From: Symbiodinium natans
Lineage: Eukaryota > Sar > Dinophyceae > Suessiales > Symbiodiniaceae
Reading direction: 5' to 3'
Assembly (NCBI GenBank): GCA_905221605.1
Contig: CAJNDS010000489.1
Span: 1-10,000, forward strand
Length of the DNA: 10,000 nt
Shown here: in pieces, positions 1 through 6,804 of the stretch
How positions within the stretch are numbered: position 1 is the stretch's first letter
Layout: each line of letters opens with the position of its first letter
The notes under the pieces: generated by a model
What the model saw: the letters and a program-made list of their open reading frames with translations, nothing else
Database searches by the model: none
What the model was told of the DNA's origin: nothing
Position numbers and translations under genes: made by a program

Positions 1-480
1 CGGGACCGAAGCAGGAGGCCCTCTGCTCACCCTGAGAAGCTAGGGCTTCAGGTTTGGGGTTTGGGGGTTGACCCATCTCGGTCGCAAGATGCTACAGGGA
101 ATCTTCGCTGTTCCGTTTCCTGCACTTCCATGTTGCCTCACCGGACTTGGTAACTTGGCGATCTCTTTCCAAACCTGCTTTCGCATAAATCGAAGCTCAC
201 GGCATTCACGCACTGAAAGGCCCAGATGCTCGGACAATCAAAGCCTGATGTCCGAGCAAGTCCCAACACGATTCATGCAGTGATCGGCCCAGCTCGCTGT
301 GAATGCACTTGTACGCGCAGATGGCAGTTTACTGAAAATTCCTCAGGAACTCGCGAACATTTTGGGGTTGGGAATCGTTGCAGTGACTTGTGCGGAGCGT
401 TGACTGAGGATGCGTATCTGGCATGAATTCGACTGAAGTTCGGATCGACCGCAAGCCCATGCAAGCCTCATGAGACTCAA
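1..480. other. No gene recognised
   Basis: All six frames are broken into short pieces here and none gives a recognisable motif or a convincing exon bounded by splice signals. A G/T-rich patch near 50-70 resembles a degenerate TTTGGGG run but is too short and irregular to call a telomeric repeat. The stretch may be intergenic or intronic. Confidence 0.5.
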
Positions 481-534
481 GCACGCCAGTGGAACGATAC
501 GCCTGGCTCGACGACTGCAGGCGGAAAATCTCGA

Positions 535-645
535 AAGCACACCAATGACACCACCTGAACCAACTTCATCATCACCATCATCATCAACAACAACAGCATC
601 AGCAACACCATTTACCACCCACACCACCACTAATTACCAACAGCA
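535..645. repeat. G-poor CAT/CAA/CAC low-complexity tract
   Basis: The plus strand is almost free of G and made largely of CAT, CAA, CAC and ACC triplets (for example catcatcaccatcatcatc near 567-586). The opposite strand is therefore G/T-rich. Frames read through it give runs of Thr/Ser or Val/Asp, which reflects the repeat rather than a protein. It grades into an AT-rich stretch downstream. Confidence 0.75.
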
Positions 646-898
646 ACGGCGATTCACAAGCAGTACAAAGTGTGTAATTACATACATATAAACAACGTAC
701 ACATACATACGGCGTATACACAACAATATCAAAAATAAGTATAAATGGAAAGTAAAGAAGAATCAGTATAATTACAAATATGAAGAAATAAATACATGTA
801 TATCTAATTTATGATGAACATGTGTATAAGAAGTACCGTACAATCTACTAGAAATGCTAGGAAATATGTTGTAATACACGCCGATGAATGCGGTCACG
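646..898. other. AT-rich non-coding stretch
   Basis: This is markedly richer in A and T than the rest of the window, with catacata and gtacacatacata motifs around 680-715. No frame is open for long and no coding motif is visible. It ends at the poly-C run. Confidence 0.6.
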
Positions 899-922
899 CC
901 CCCCCCCCCCCCCCCCCCCCCC
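899..922 (+). repeat. 24-base poly-C homopolymer
   Basis: There are 24 uninterrupted C residues on the plus strand (G on the minus). Runs like this are length-unstable and error-prone in sequencing, so the exact length is doubtful. Translations that cross it give Pro or Gly runs and should be ignored. Confidence 0.95.
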
Positions 923-1042
923 TGAAGACCAACCCCGACAGAACAAAGAGGCATTTTGTATGTTTATCTCCTAGGGAGATGGACTCGATATACTTGTAGG
1001 GAAGCCTCAGTGTCTAAAATCTTTTATGTGTGAGCCGTGACG

Positions 1043-1120
1043 AAGAAATGCCTATGTTTGTAGGCGTTGTCCCTATGGAAACACAAAGAAAAGGAACAAT
1101 AGTACCCACGTCATGTATTT
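1043..1120 (+). repeat. Interspersed repeat family, copy A (direct)
   Basis: This segment begins aagaaatgcctatgtttgta and continues through ccctatggaa, an A-rich part with caaagaa, then acccacgtcatgtat. The same ordered blocks recur at 1501-1580 (direct), at 1392-1454 (inverted) and as a fragment at 1281-1301. Identity is imperfect, which suggests old copies. No coding capacity or terminal structure typical of a named transposon is visible. Confidence 0.7.
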
Positions 1121-1280
1121 ATATAGGGTAATATGTATTGGATCTCAAATGCAGATAAACGACAAGAAAGGATGTACAGATAATCGAGAAGAAAGGATTT
1201 TAATCCTCAAGCCGCAGGACGAAGAAGTATTCGAGGGCATAGTACGGTGAGCAAATATCATTTCTTGATATTCTGGGTTG

Positions 1281-1301
1281 GAAATGCCTTTGTTTGTAGG
1301 G
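1281..1301 (+). repeat. Interspersed repeat family, copy B (fragment)
   Basis: Only the first block of the family is present (gaaatgcctttgtttgtagg). It closely matches the start of copy A and then diverges. Confidence 0.55.
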
Positions 1302-1391
1302 AACTTGGAAAACTCGCGTGCATGGAGTGATGCAACAAAATGAAGATTCACCACAAGCATCCACAAGCCCACCCACGCCCTCCCAACGGTT

Positions 1392-1454
1392 CCACTTGGT
1401 ACTAATTCTTTGCATCCCATAGGAGGCAAGCCCCACAAACATGGGCATTTTCTT
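1392..1454 (-). repeat. Interspersed repeat family, copy C (inverted)
   Basis: Read on the minus strand this gives aagaaaatgcccatgtttgt, then gcctcctatgggatgcaaag and a short tail. It matches copy D at 1501-1553 block for block in the opposite orientation. With copy D it forms an inverted repeat with a spacer of about 46 bases, so the single strand could fold back. Confidence 0.7.
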
Positions 1455-1500
1455 AGGAAAATGTGAGGAGAATTACAATCAAAAAGTAAGCCGGGTTCCC

Positions 1501-1580
1501 AAGAAATGCCAATGTTTGAAAGGCTTTCCTCCTATGGAATGCAAAGAAGAGGTAGAATAACTACCCACATCATGTATGTA
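1501..1580 (+). repeat. Interspersed repeat family, copy D (direct)
   Basis: It begins aagaaatgccaatgtttgaa, continues with cctcctatggaatgcaaaga and ends acccacatcatgtatgt. It parallels copy A along the whole length and copy C in reverse complement. Confidence 0.7.
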
Positions 1581-1639
1581 TGTGTTCTGTGTGTCGAATA
1601 AGGCTGGTAGCAGCAGTTGTTCGAGAAACTAAATACAAA

Positions 1640-1731
1640 ACGAACCAAACAAGAAGATGCAACGCCATGGGACACGATGACCCGAACATAGGGAACTAGT
1701 CTCCCATGTCTTGTGTGTTTTTTAGGGTTTA
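1640..1731 (+). repeat. Diverged direct duplication, left copy
   Basis: The core at 1677-1731 (atgacccgaacatagggaac, then actagtctcccatgt and a T-rich end) is repeated with substitutions at 1803-1856. An A-rich lead ending in gatgc is also shared, with an indel of about 15 bases between lead and core. The T-rich end contains tttagggtttagg (1721-1733), which resembles two units of the TTTAGGG telomere type but is too short to interpret. Confidence 0.7.
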
Positions 1732-1764
1732 GGTTTTTGTTACCAAAAACCTCACTCACTCAAC

Positions 1765-1856
1765 AACAACAAAAACCAACAAAAACAAAAGTTTGAGATG
1801 CTATGACCCGGACCTGGGGGACTAGTCTTCCATTTGTCTTTGGCTTTTTTGGTTTT
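1765..1856 (+). repeat. Diverged direct duplication, right copy
   Basis: The core begins atgacccggacctgggggac and continues actagtcttccattt and a T-rich end, matching 1677-1731 at an offset of 126 bases. The minus-strand frames over both copies share a GRLVP-x-VRVI peptide, but this is most simply explained by the DNA duplication. Confidence 0.7.
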
Positions 1857-1960
1857 GGGGGAGACTGTGATCTGGAGACGGAACCAAATAGATACAGGCT
1901 ATACGAAACACCGTAAAACGCGCTGTCAAAAACTGGTGGGGATGTTTGCATTCGGCGCAG

Positions 1961-2001
1961 GTTGTGATTATGATTTGTGCGACATCTGCTACAAACACCA
2001 C
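1961..2001 (+). CDS. Possible exon with ZZ/C1-like zinc-finger half motif
   Basis: After a candidate acceptor (gcgcag followed by G) the frame reads C-D-Y-D-L-C-D-I-C-Y-K-H-H. The pattern C-x-[YFW]-D-L-C-x-x-C followed by histidines is typical of the second half of ZZ-type and related C1-like zinc fingers, which bind Zn2+ and mediate protein or peptide contacts. The first Cys pair would have to lie on an upstream exon, which I could not find. A GC donor is possible at 2002, but the frame stays open to 2187 across a microsatellite, so the 3' end is a guess. Only about a dozen residues support the call; it could be a stray fragment, a pseudogene piece or chance. Confidence 0.33.
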
Positions 2002-2052
2002 GCCGAGGGCTGGGCATCTGCAGTGCAGAAGAGGCCGTCTGTTGCAGTAGTC

Positions 2053-2103
2053 CGCACACGTGTGCGTATGTGTGTGCGTACATGTGTGTGCGTACATGTG
2101 TGT
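2053..2103. repeat. Alternating pyrimidine-purine (CG/TG/TA/CA) tract
   Basis: Fifty-one bases alternate strictly pyrimidine-purine with no break, mostly TG/CA steps with several CG and TA steps. Within it tgtgtgcgtacatg repeats with a 14-base period. Tracts of this kind are the classic substrate for left-handed Z-DNA. It lies just downstream of the possible zinc-finger exon and is probably intronic or intergenic. Confidence 0.9.
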
Positions 2104-2252
2104 TCACGTCTGGACGCCGTGTTGAGGGGCTTCTCGAGTCGAGATGCAGCAATGAGCTTTGCAAGCCGCCACGGAGCCAGCAGCTGAATCTTTCTCCATG
2201 GTTCACGGGGCTTGCTAGAATGCTCACGCTCACGTCCGATGCAAGTTGGCAG

Positions 2253-2360
2253 GCGCCATTGGGTGGTGTGCTTGTCCTGGGCCCTGTACGGCTGGAAATG
2301 GAGGACTGTAGTCCGAGCCGCTACGCGGACTGCGTAGGCCGTTGTGGATCAGACAGCTAG
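2253..2360 (+). CDS. Possible terminal exon, unidentified
   Basis: An AG|G acceptor at 2251-2253 opens a frame of 35 codons ending in TAG. It starts A-P-L-G-G-V-L-V-L-G-P-V-R-L and then becomes Cys/Asp-rich. Base composition at third positions looks more gene-like than in the flanks. No family is recognised, and no upstream partner exon can be proved, although the zinc-finger-like exon at 1961 is in the same orientation. It could easily be a chance open frame. Confidence 0.2.
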   Translation, partial: APLGGVLVLGPVRLEMEDCSPSRYADCVGRCGSDS

Positions 2361-3215
2361 GACATGGGGCAAGCCGCTGGGAAGTCAACACGGGGATTTG
2401 CAACGTGAACTGTTGGGCACGCCTGCGGTGCTCATGTTACAAAATGGCAGCCATCCTAGCAAAAGTCTAAAGTGGACCTCTAGTGCCGAGCAGGCCACGA
2501 CAACGATCTTGACACAGCAGCCGCCCAGAATGGTTTAGCAACTTGTTAGGCCCAGCATGCAGTCAAGGTCAACCACGCAATTTTGGGCGGTCGTCTCATA
2601 CAGAGCACACGAGAAGCACACCAGAGCACACTTCCTTGCACAACACTGTTCAAGGCAACATGTGACAGCGACAGCGCCTCAACAGGAATGTTCAAGCAAG
2701 GCGTTCGTGAGGCTTGACACCATTCAGCAATGGAATGCACGAGGACTGCATCTGATATGTTCACGATTTTTTGACGCTAGCACCGCAGCAAGCACGCACA
2801 AAACAAGCAAGGCGAGCCAAAAGGTCACCAAGCAACTTGTTTCTGCAGAAATGGAAACACCAAAATGCCCACACAAGTACATGGACTTGACGGGGAAAAC
2901 GTGGACCACCGTCGCACACAGAGATTGAAGGTTACCTCTCCGCACCCGATAGGATCCAAGCGTCACAAAGTACCGTATCTGCTGCAAGTGTCTCCCGATT
3001 GGCGCGAGAGACACATTTTTCACGCCCGAGTGCCAGGCCTGGGGGTCCTGTAGTTACTAATGACTGAATAATTACATTAGATCTAGTTAGTGACTGCTAG
3101 CTTTTGATTGAGAATTTCTTTTTATCGATCGCCATAACTCACTACGGTTACTTTCACTATTTTTTAGAATTCTTGCCGTTGTAAACATTTCTATCACTGC
3201 GATTACTGTTACGGT
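2361..3215. other. No convincing gene
   Basis: Several open frames of 60-120 codons overlap here on both strands, but none shows a recognisable motif or consistent splice signals. The frame ending at 2538 and the one ending at 2928 look mildly protein-like. The segment 3060-3215 is AT-rich, with repeated tacggttact-type motifs. Confidence 0.45.
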
Positions 3216-3275
3216 TACTATGGTTTTCCTAGTTCCACATTCCCTGCGACCTTGGCCACGATCTTCATTGATCTC

Positions 3276-3448
3276 CATGACCGTGATGGCTTCACAAAAG
3301 TTTTTTGATGCCTTGTTTGTTTTGTTGTTCCTGCTCTGTGACATCCTTCTGGTACTTCTCGATACGGTAGCCAATCTGCCGGCATCAGTCGCAGAAAGCT
3401 CAGTTCGCAAACTCGGTTTTTGCTCGACATCTGGCCCATGGCCGCAGG
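3276..3448 (+). CDS. Possible membrane-segment exon, unidentified
   Basis: An open frame contains a strongly hydrophobic stretch of about 20 residues (A-L-F-V-L-L-F-L-L-C-D-I-L-L-V-L-L) flanked by polar sequence, as expected of one transmembrane helix. A candidate GC donor follows at 3447. T-rich DNA readily gives Leu/Phe/Val runs by chance, so this is weak. It is listed because it lies directly upstream of a possible terminal exon in the same orientation. Confidence 0.2.
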
Positions 3449-3538
3449 CAAAATCTAGCCCTTAGGATGATTCGGCTTCTGTTGCTCCAAAATGTCCATA
3501 CTACGGAAGCATCACCTGTGTGGGGCATCCTTTCGCAG

Positions 3539-3607
3539 GACCACCCTTGGCTAGACGGCTGGAGAGAGCTGCGCGAGGCCGGAGAAGATCAACAAGAAGC
3601 GACTTGA
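3539..3607 (+). CDS. Possible terminal exon, unidentified
   Basis: An AG|G acceptor (tttcgcag followed by G) opens a 22-codon frame with a charged, helix-friendly peptide (D-H-P-W-L-D-G-W-R-E-L-R-E-A-G-E-D) ending in TGA. The same frame is open back to an ATG at 3467, which itself follows AG|G, so the exon could be longer (46 codons). The composition looks coding, with balanced acidic and basic residues. No family is recognised and the joining to other exons is unknown. Confidence 0.3.
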   Translation, partial: DHPWLDGWRELREAGEDQQEAT

Positions 3608-3634
3608 ACAAGTTTTCTTAGCTCATTTTAGACC

Positions 3635-3877
3635 ATGTTGGGCCAAGGCATCGGCGGGATGGTGCAGGCGACTGCGAGGTCTCGTCCAGCAGGCTCCTTG
3701 CATATTCTATCATATTCTGATTCACTCTGCGCTTTTCAGCTACAAGGCGTTACCGCGTGGCCAGAACTTGTTGGGAGGCCCGAGGGAACTGCGGCCCTAT
3801 GTTGCCCACGGCCGAAATCCCAGATTCGCGATTGCTTAGCAAAATCGTTTCATTGCGGCAAGGACTTGAAGACTTAG
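3635..3877 (+). CDS. Weak open reading frame, unidentified
   Basis: This is an 80-codon frame whose start, M-L-G-Q-G-I-G-G-M-V-Q-A-T-A, looks like a plausible first exon with a possible GT donor near 3680. The remainder is not protein-like. There is no recognised motif, and chance is the likelier explanation. Confidence 0.15.
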   Translation: MLGQGIGGMVQATARSRPAGSLHILSYSDSLCAFQLQGVTAWPELVGRPEGTAALCCPRPKSQIRDCLAKSFHCGKDLKT

Positions 3878-3890
3878 GACCGGACGCAAG

Positions 3891-3920
3891 CCTCTGACTG
3901 AGCCTCAGACTGAGCCTGAG
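3891..3920 (+). repeat. Short 12-bp tandem repeat (2.5 units)
   Basis: cctctgactgag, cctcagactgag and cctgag follow one another directly with one substitution block between the first two units. It is non-coding as far as can be seen. Confidence 0.8.
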
Positions 3921-4152
3921 TGTGTGGACTTGCAACCCCATCGCGTCTCAGAACCTCAATGCGCAAAAACACGAATACGGCCACAGACCCCGAACTGCAG
4001 GAATGCGATTACGACATCTTGTAAGTGGAAAGGTCTGAAAAGTCCAAAGCACTCCCTCGATTGAGTTTTTGAAGGGATCTGACGGGTGTCTCACAAGTTT
4101 GAAGTTCGATATGCCTGAAGGGGTGGATGCAGAGTTGTGCTTTATAGTTTTT

Positions 4153-4360
4153 GGAGCTTGTGAACAATCAGGAATACTGTGATGAGTAGTTGGAGCCAGT
4201 GAAAGATCAGAAATGATGCAATGTGCAGCATTTGGAGCAGAAATGCTGTGCTGTAAGGGTCTATCAGAAATGCTGTAGTTTGCAGCATGTGGAGGCTGTG
4301 AACAGTCAGAAAAATGTACTGTATAGCATGTGGAAGCCGTGGTTATGCAAAAGAACTTTA
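4153..4360. repeat. Degenerate tandem repeat, unit about 41 bp
   Basis: A block of the form tggag-c-tgtgaacagtcaga, then aatgctgt and tgcagca, recurs with its GGAG/GGAA anchor at 4153, 4192, 4234, 4291 and 4332. The steps are 39, 42, 57 and 41 bases. Copies are strongly diverged. On the minus strand this gives a pseudo-repeated Ser-rich peptide inside a 220-codon frame (3948-4610), which I regard as a by-product. Confidence 0.6.
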
Positions 4361-4369
4361 CAGCCAAGG

Positions 4370-4900
4370 CAATGCACAAGCGACCTTGCTGGAGGTGTTT
4401 GTTCTTTTTTGTGTGGCCCTGGAAAAGCGCTTCTGCCAAACCTGGATGTGTTTTTCGTTTGCACTGTCCGGCTGAACGAGCTACATGCAGGACATGCGCG
4501 TTATACGAAGTTCTTGCAGCCATGGCAATGCAAAAACACCTCCACCTCCGCTCATGCGCTTTTTTGCATAGCCCTGGCTGAAAGGGAGTCTTGCAGCCTC
4601 GGCTGAACAACGAACAATGCTTCTACCAAGGCTGCAGTTTTCTTTCTCGCATTGCCCTGGCTGCACGAGATACATGTGGGATATAAATATTACCGCGGTT
4701 GTGCAGAAACACCTCCACCTCATGCTGACAATAGTTGTCAGCCACGGCTGAGCAACAACAACACCAAAGCTGGAGGTGTTCTTTGTTTGCAGCGTCCGCA
4801 TTGTCCTCGTTGCACGAGCTACGCGTAGGATATGCGATGATATGCGAGTCACAGCAACGCTAAGACATCTTGCAGCCATGGCAAAGCAAAAACGAAACCT
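4370..4900. repeat. Degenerate long repeat, three copies of 149-189 bp spacing
   Basis: The anchor gctg-a/c-acgag-c/a-tac followed by an atgcg-like end occurs at 4471, 4660 and 4809. Around it are shared blocks: gctggaggtgtt (4389, 4769), cttgcagccatggca (4513, 4869) and cacctccacct (4539, 4709). Order is broadly kept but spacing varies, so this is an old, decayed tandem or nested array. No coding role is apparent. Confidence 0.55.
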
Positions 4901-5495
4901 CGTCAGGAAGCTGCAATGTTGTGCTTCTCCGTACTGATTCACAATAGAGATATATCATGTAGCGAAGTGCTTGCAGGCATCCGATCCAGCGCCTGCTGGG
5001 CTGATTGTTGATGTCCGGCGAGGAACGCGAATAAGGTTGGATGTTGCCTTTGTAGATCAGATTGGATTGGTGGATCTTTGCACTAGAGATGCATACCGAC
5101 TTGAGGAACATACTTTGCGAATCTGACAGGGCTTGGGGGCCACCAGACAGGTTGGCCATGTGCGAGAAGGCGCGCAAGTGCAGAAGATCGTTCATCCCGG
5201 AAACCGTTTTAAGGTTTGTTGGGCAAAGGCTGCTGCCGATGCTGGCGAGTTCAATGTCAGCAAGTGGACAACCAAGAGCAGTTCGCTGAAGGGGATGATG
5301 GCCTGGGTGAGAAGGAAGATCCGAGAACAATCTTGTGTGCCTTGCCACCTCTTCCATCAGAGTGAGCAAGCAGGACGGGACCTTTGGTGTGGAGAGTGTT
5401 GTCCCTTCTGGATTGGCGAAGGCCAGGCGTAGGACGCTTCTTCGCCAATGTGCAGCGCAAATGCTACTGGCAGACGTGCTGTGCAAACATGACAC
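4860..5495 (-). CDS. Open frame of 211 codons, unidentified
   Basis: On the minus strand a single frame is open for 211 codons, one of the longest in the window and longer than expected for random sequence of this composition. It is Ser/Leu-rich and poor in acidic residues, with no motif I recognise. Its C-terminal end runs into the degenerate repeat block, so at least that part is unlikely to be real coding sequence. The central part (roughly 5050-5400) looks most protein-like. It would be divergent from the plus-strand genes downstream. It could be a genuine exon, a decayed gene or chance. Confidence 0.25.
   Translation of the reverse strand: MSCLHSTSASSICAAHWRRSVLRLAFANPEGTTLSTPKVPSCLLTLMEEVARHTRLFSDLPSHPGHHPLQRTALGCPLADIELASIGSSLCPTNLKTVSGMNDLLHLRAFSHMANLSGGPQALSDSQSMFLKSVCISSAKIHQSNLIYKGNIQPYSRSSPDINNQPSRRWIGCLQALRYMIYLYCESVRRSTTLQLPDEVSFLLCHGCKMS
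5412..5449. repeat. Perfect 10-bp hairpin with nested stem
   Basis: attggcgaag (5412-5421) and cttcgccaat (5440-5449) are exact reverse complements separated by 18 bases. Inside the loop, gcgt and acgc (5427-5437) pair again around AGG. It falls within the minus-strand open frame and has no assigned role. Confidence 0.8.
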
Positions 5496-5705
5496 TGCAT
5501 GCCTTCACGGCGCATTAACACTCATGAACGCTCCGCCATTCTTGTCTCCAGCAGTCGCTTAGGCTTGAACGGAAGGTAACATGCTGGTCTTACCAGCGGC
5601 CTAGCAGGCCTAGCAGTGACAGATGCAAATTCCCCAAAATTGGACTGATCAAAACCACTGTTAGCAGCATCGTTGAACATAGTTTCGTGGCATTCTCGTG
5701 CCATC

Positions 5706-6206
5706 ATGGACTTCGACGAGTTGGAAGAGCTGCCTCCTCAGACCCGGTTCATCTCGACTGTACTGCACGCTCACCCGTGTCCTAGGCAAGAAGCCGCGTG
5801 TGATGAAGGTCGACGGGCCGTTCAAAAGGGCGATCTGGAGCTGGAGTTGGATCAGGAGACACTTGGGTTTACCCTCTTGCATGCTCATTATTGCTCATTG
5901 CATACGTTAAGTCAAAACGGAAGTCGCTTTGGAACCCCTTTCAGGCGGACGATGACGATGCCGACATAGATCTTCAGCAACCAACGCTGGAAGCTTTGAC
6001 TCGCTTGGTGCTTCAGGATACAGCTTTTTAATGTGTTTCCGTTTTTTGATGCAACTGTCTGTGGCCAAAAAGATGTGAAAGCATGTAGCTGCACAATCTG
6101 TGCGCAGGAGCGGGAGAAGCGAAAAAAGGCCGAACAGGCGCTGAAAAAGGTGGCCGGCCGCATGCAGCAGCTGCAAAGCAGGCCTTCGCTCGCGCAGGAG
6201 CAATGA
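5706..6206 (+). CDS. Probable small acidic/coiled-coil protein, three exons
   Basis: The proposed model joins 5706-5855, 5945-6016 and 6108-6206, giving about 106 residues. The start ATG sits in a good context (gccatcATGG). An in-frame ATG at 5673 is an alternative. The N-terminal part begins M-D-F-D-E-L-E-E-L and ends with G-D-L-E-L-E-L-D-Q. The middle exon starts A-D-D-D-D-A-D-I-D-L. The last exon is a basic amphipathic helix (E-R-E-K-R-K-K-A-E-Q-A-L-K-K-V) with coiled-coil character and stops at TGA. Both introns (89 and 91 bases) begin GA and end CAG before G, and both joins are phase 0, matching the splice style of the carbonic anhydrase gene downstream in the same orientation. No family is recognised. 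The last two exons are better supported than the first, and more upstream exons are possible. Confidence 0.5.
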
Positions 6207-6275
6207 CATTTCTGTCTGGCGTTTTCTGTGGAGGGCTTCTTGTACAGTTGTATGCAGTCATAGCAAATGTGGCCC

Positions 6276-6347
6276 ATCGCCGCCCTCTTCAGCTGGTGGA
6301 CCTGCGCTCAAATCGCCGCCCTCTTCAGCTGGTGGACCTGCGCTCAA
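6276..6347 (+). repeat. Perfect 36-bp tandem duplication
   Basis: The unit starting atcgccgccctcttcagctg is present twice, back to back and without a mismatch. Thirty-six bases are twelve codons, and one frame is open through it (R-R-P-L-Q-L-V-D-L-R-S-N twice). However, it lies after the stop of the small coiled-coil gene and before the carbonic anhydrase gene, so it is probably intergenic or UTR. Perfect identity indicates a recent event or an assembly duplication. Confidence 0.95.
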
Positions 6348-6456
6348 ACCAACACAGGGCGAGACCATTAGCACACGGGAACATAAAGTTTTTGAGTACG
6401 GAATGAGGGGGTTCCTCATGTTTCCCAAAGCAGCGGACTGTTATTGGTGGACCGTA

Positions 6457-6472
6457 GCTGTCATCTTTTCAG
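6457..6472 (+). promoter_or_regulatory. Candidate trans-splicing acceptor
   Basis: gctgtcatcttttcag is a pyrimidine-rich run ending in AG, between the two tandem plus-strand genes. In dinoflagellates mRNAs receive a spliced leader at such AG acceptors, so this could be the acceptor for the carbonic anhydrase mRNA. It is only a sequence-pattern guess. Confidence 0.2.
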
Positions 6473-6606
6473 CATCTGGCTTAGAGCAAACTGAAGTTGG
6501 GATTTGGACAGGCCGTCGCAGGTGGCAATCCTTTCGTGCCTATGGATGCGAGTTGACTTGTTCAGTCCGCATGTGGACCAGGGTCGGTCCTGGGAACGAG
6601 GGTTAG

Positions 6607-6804
6607 CAAAGTTGGAGGGAGGCGGTCTATTCCGCAGTCGAGACTTCAACCATGCTAGATTATGCAGCAGTAGATGTTCCATGTGCACAGGCTGGAAGAA
6701 AAGCCTGGCATTTGGTGTCTGGGAACCCGCCATCCACACATCCATCCCAGCGCCTCTATGCAATTGGCCCGGACTTTTGACTACGTGGGCCGGGACTAGC
6801 CGAG
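6607..6804 (+). other. Probable 5' coding region of the carbonic anhydrase gene, structure unresolved
   Basis: The family normally has about 20-30 residues before the first beta-helix turn, and these should lie here or further upstream. All three frames offer something. One runs from an ATG at 6652 to R-L-Y-A-I-G-P-D-F then TGA at 6778; its L-Y-x-x-G recalls the LY-x-LG start of bacterial members. A second carries M-Q-L-A-R-T-F-D-Y-V-G-R-D then TAG. The third stays open from 6504 straight into the core. A very short intron (GC at 6764 to AG at 6804, 41 bases) would join the first to the core in frame but is unusually short. A frameshift is also possible. Confidence 0.35.

Noticed and set aside
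50-70. Possible telomeric repeat (ggtttggggtttgggggtt)
   Set aside because: It is only two to three irregular units with no array, so it is not distinguishable from a G/T-rich patch.
2344-2928. Overlapping plus-strand frames of 64 and 123 codons
   Set aside because: There is no recognisable motif, the frames overlap weak frames on the other strand, and no consistent AG|G or donor sites define exons. They are left as undetermined.
3948-4610. Longest open frame of the window (220 codons, minus strand)
   Set aside because: It lies largely on the degenerate tandem repeats, its peptide repeats follow the DNA repeats, and no motif or splice context supports it.
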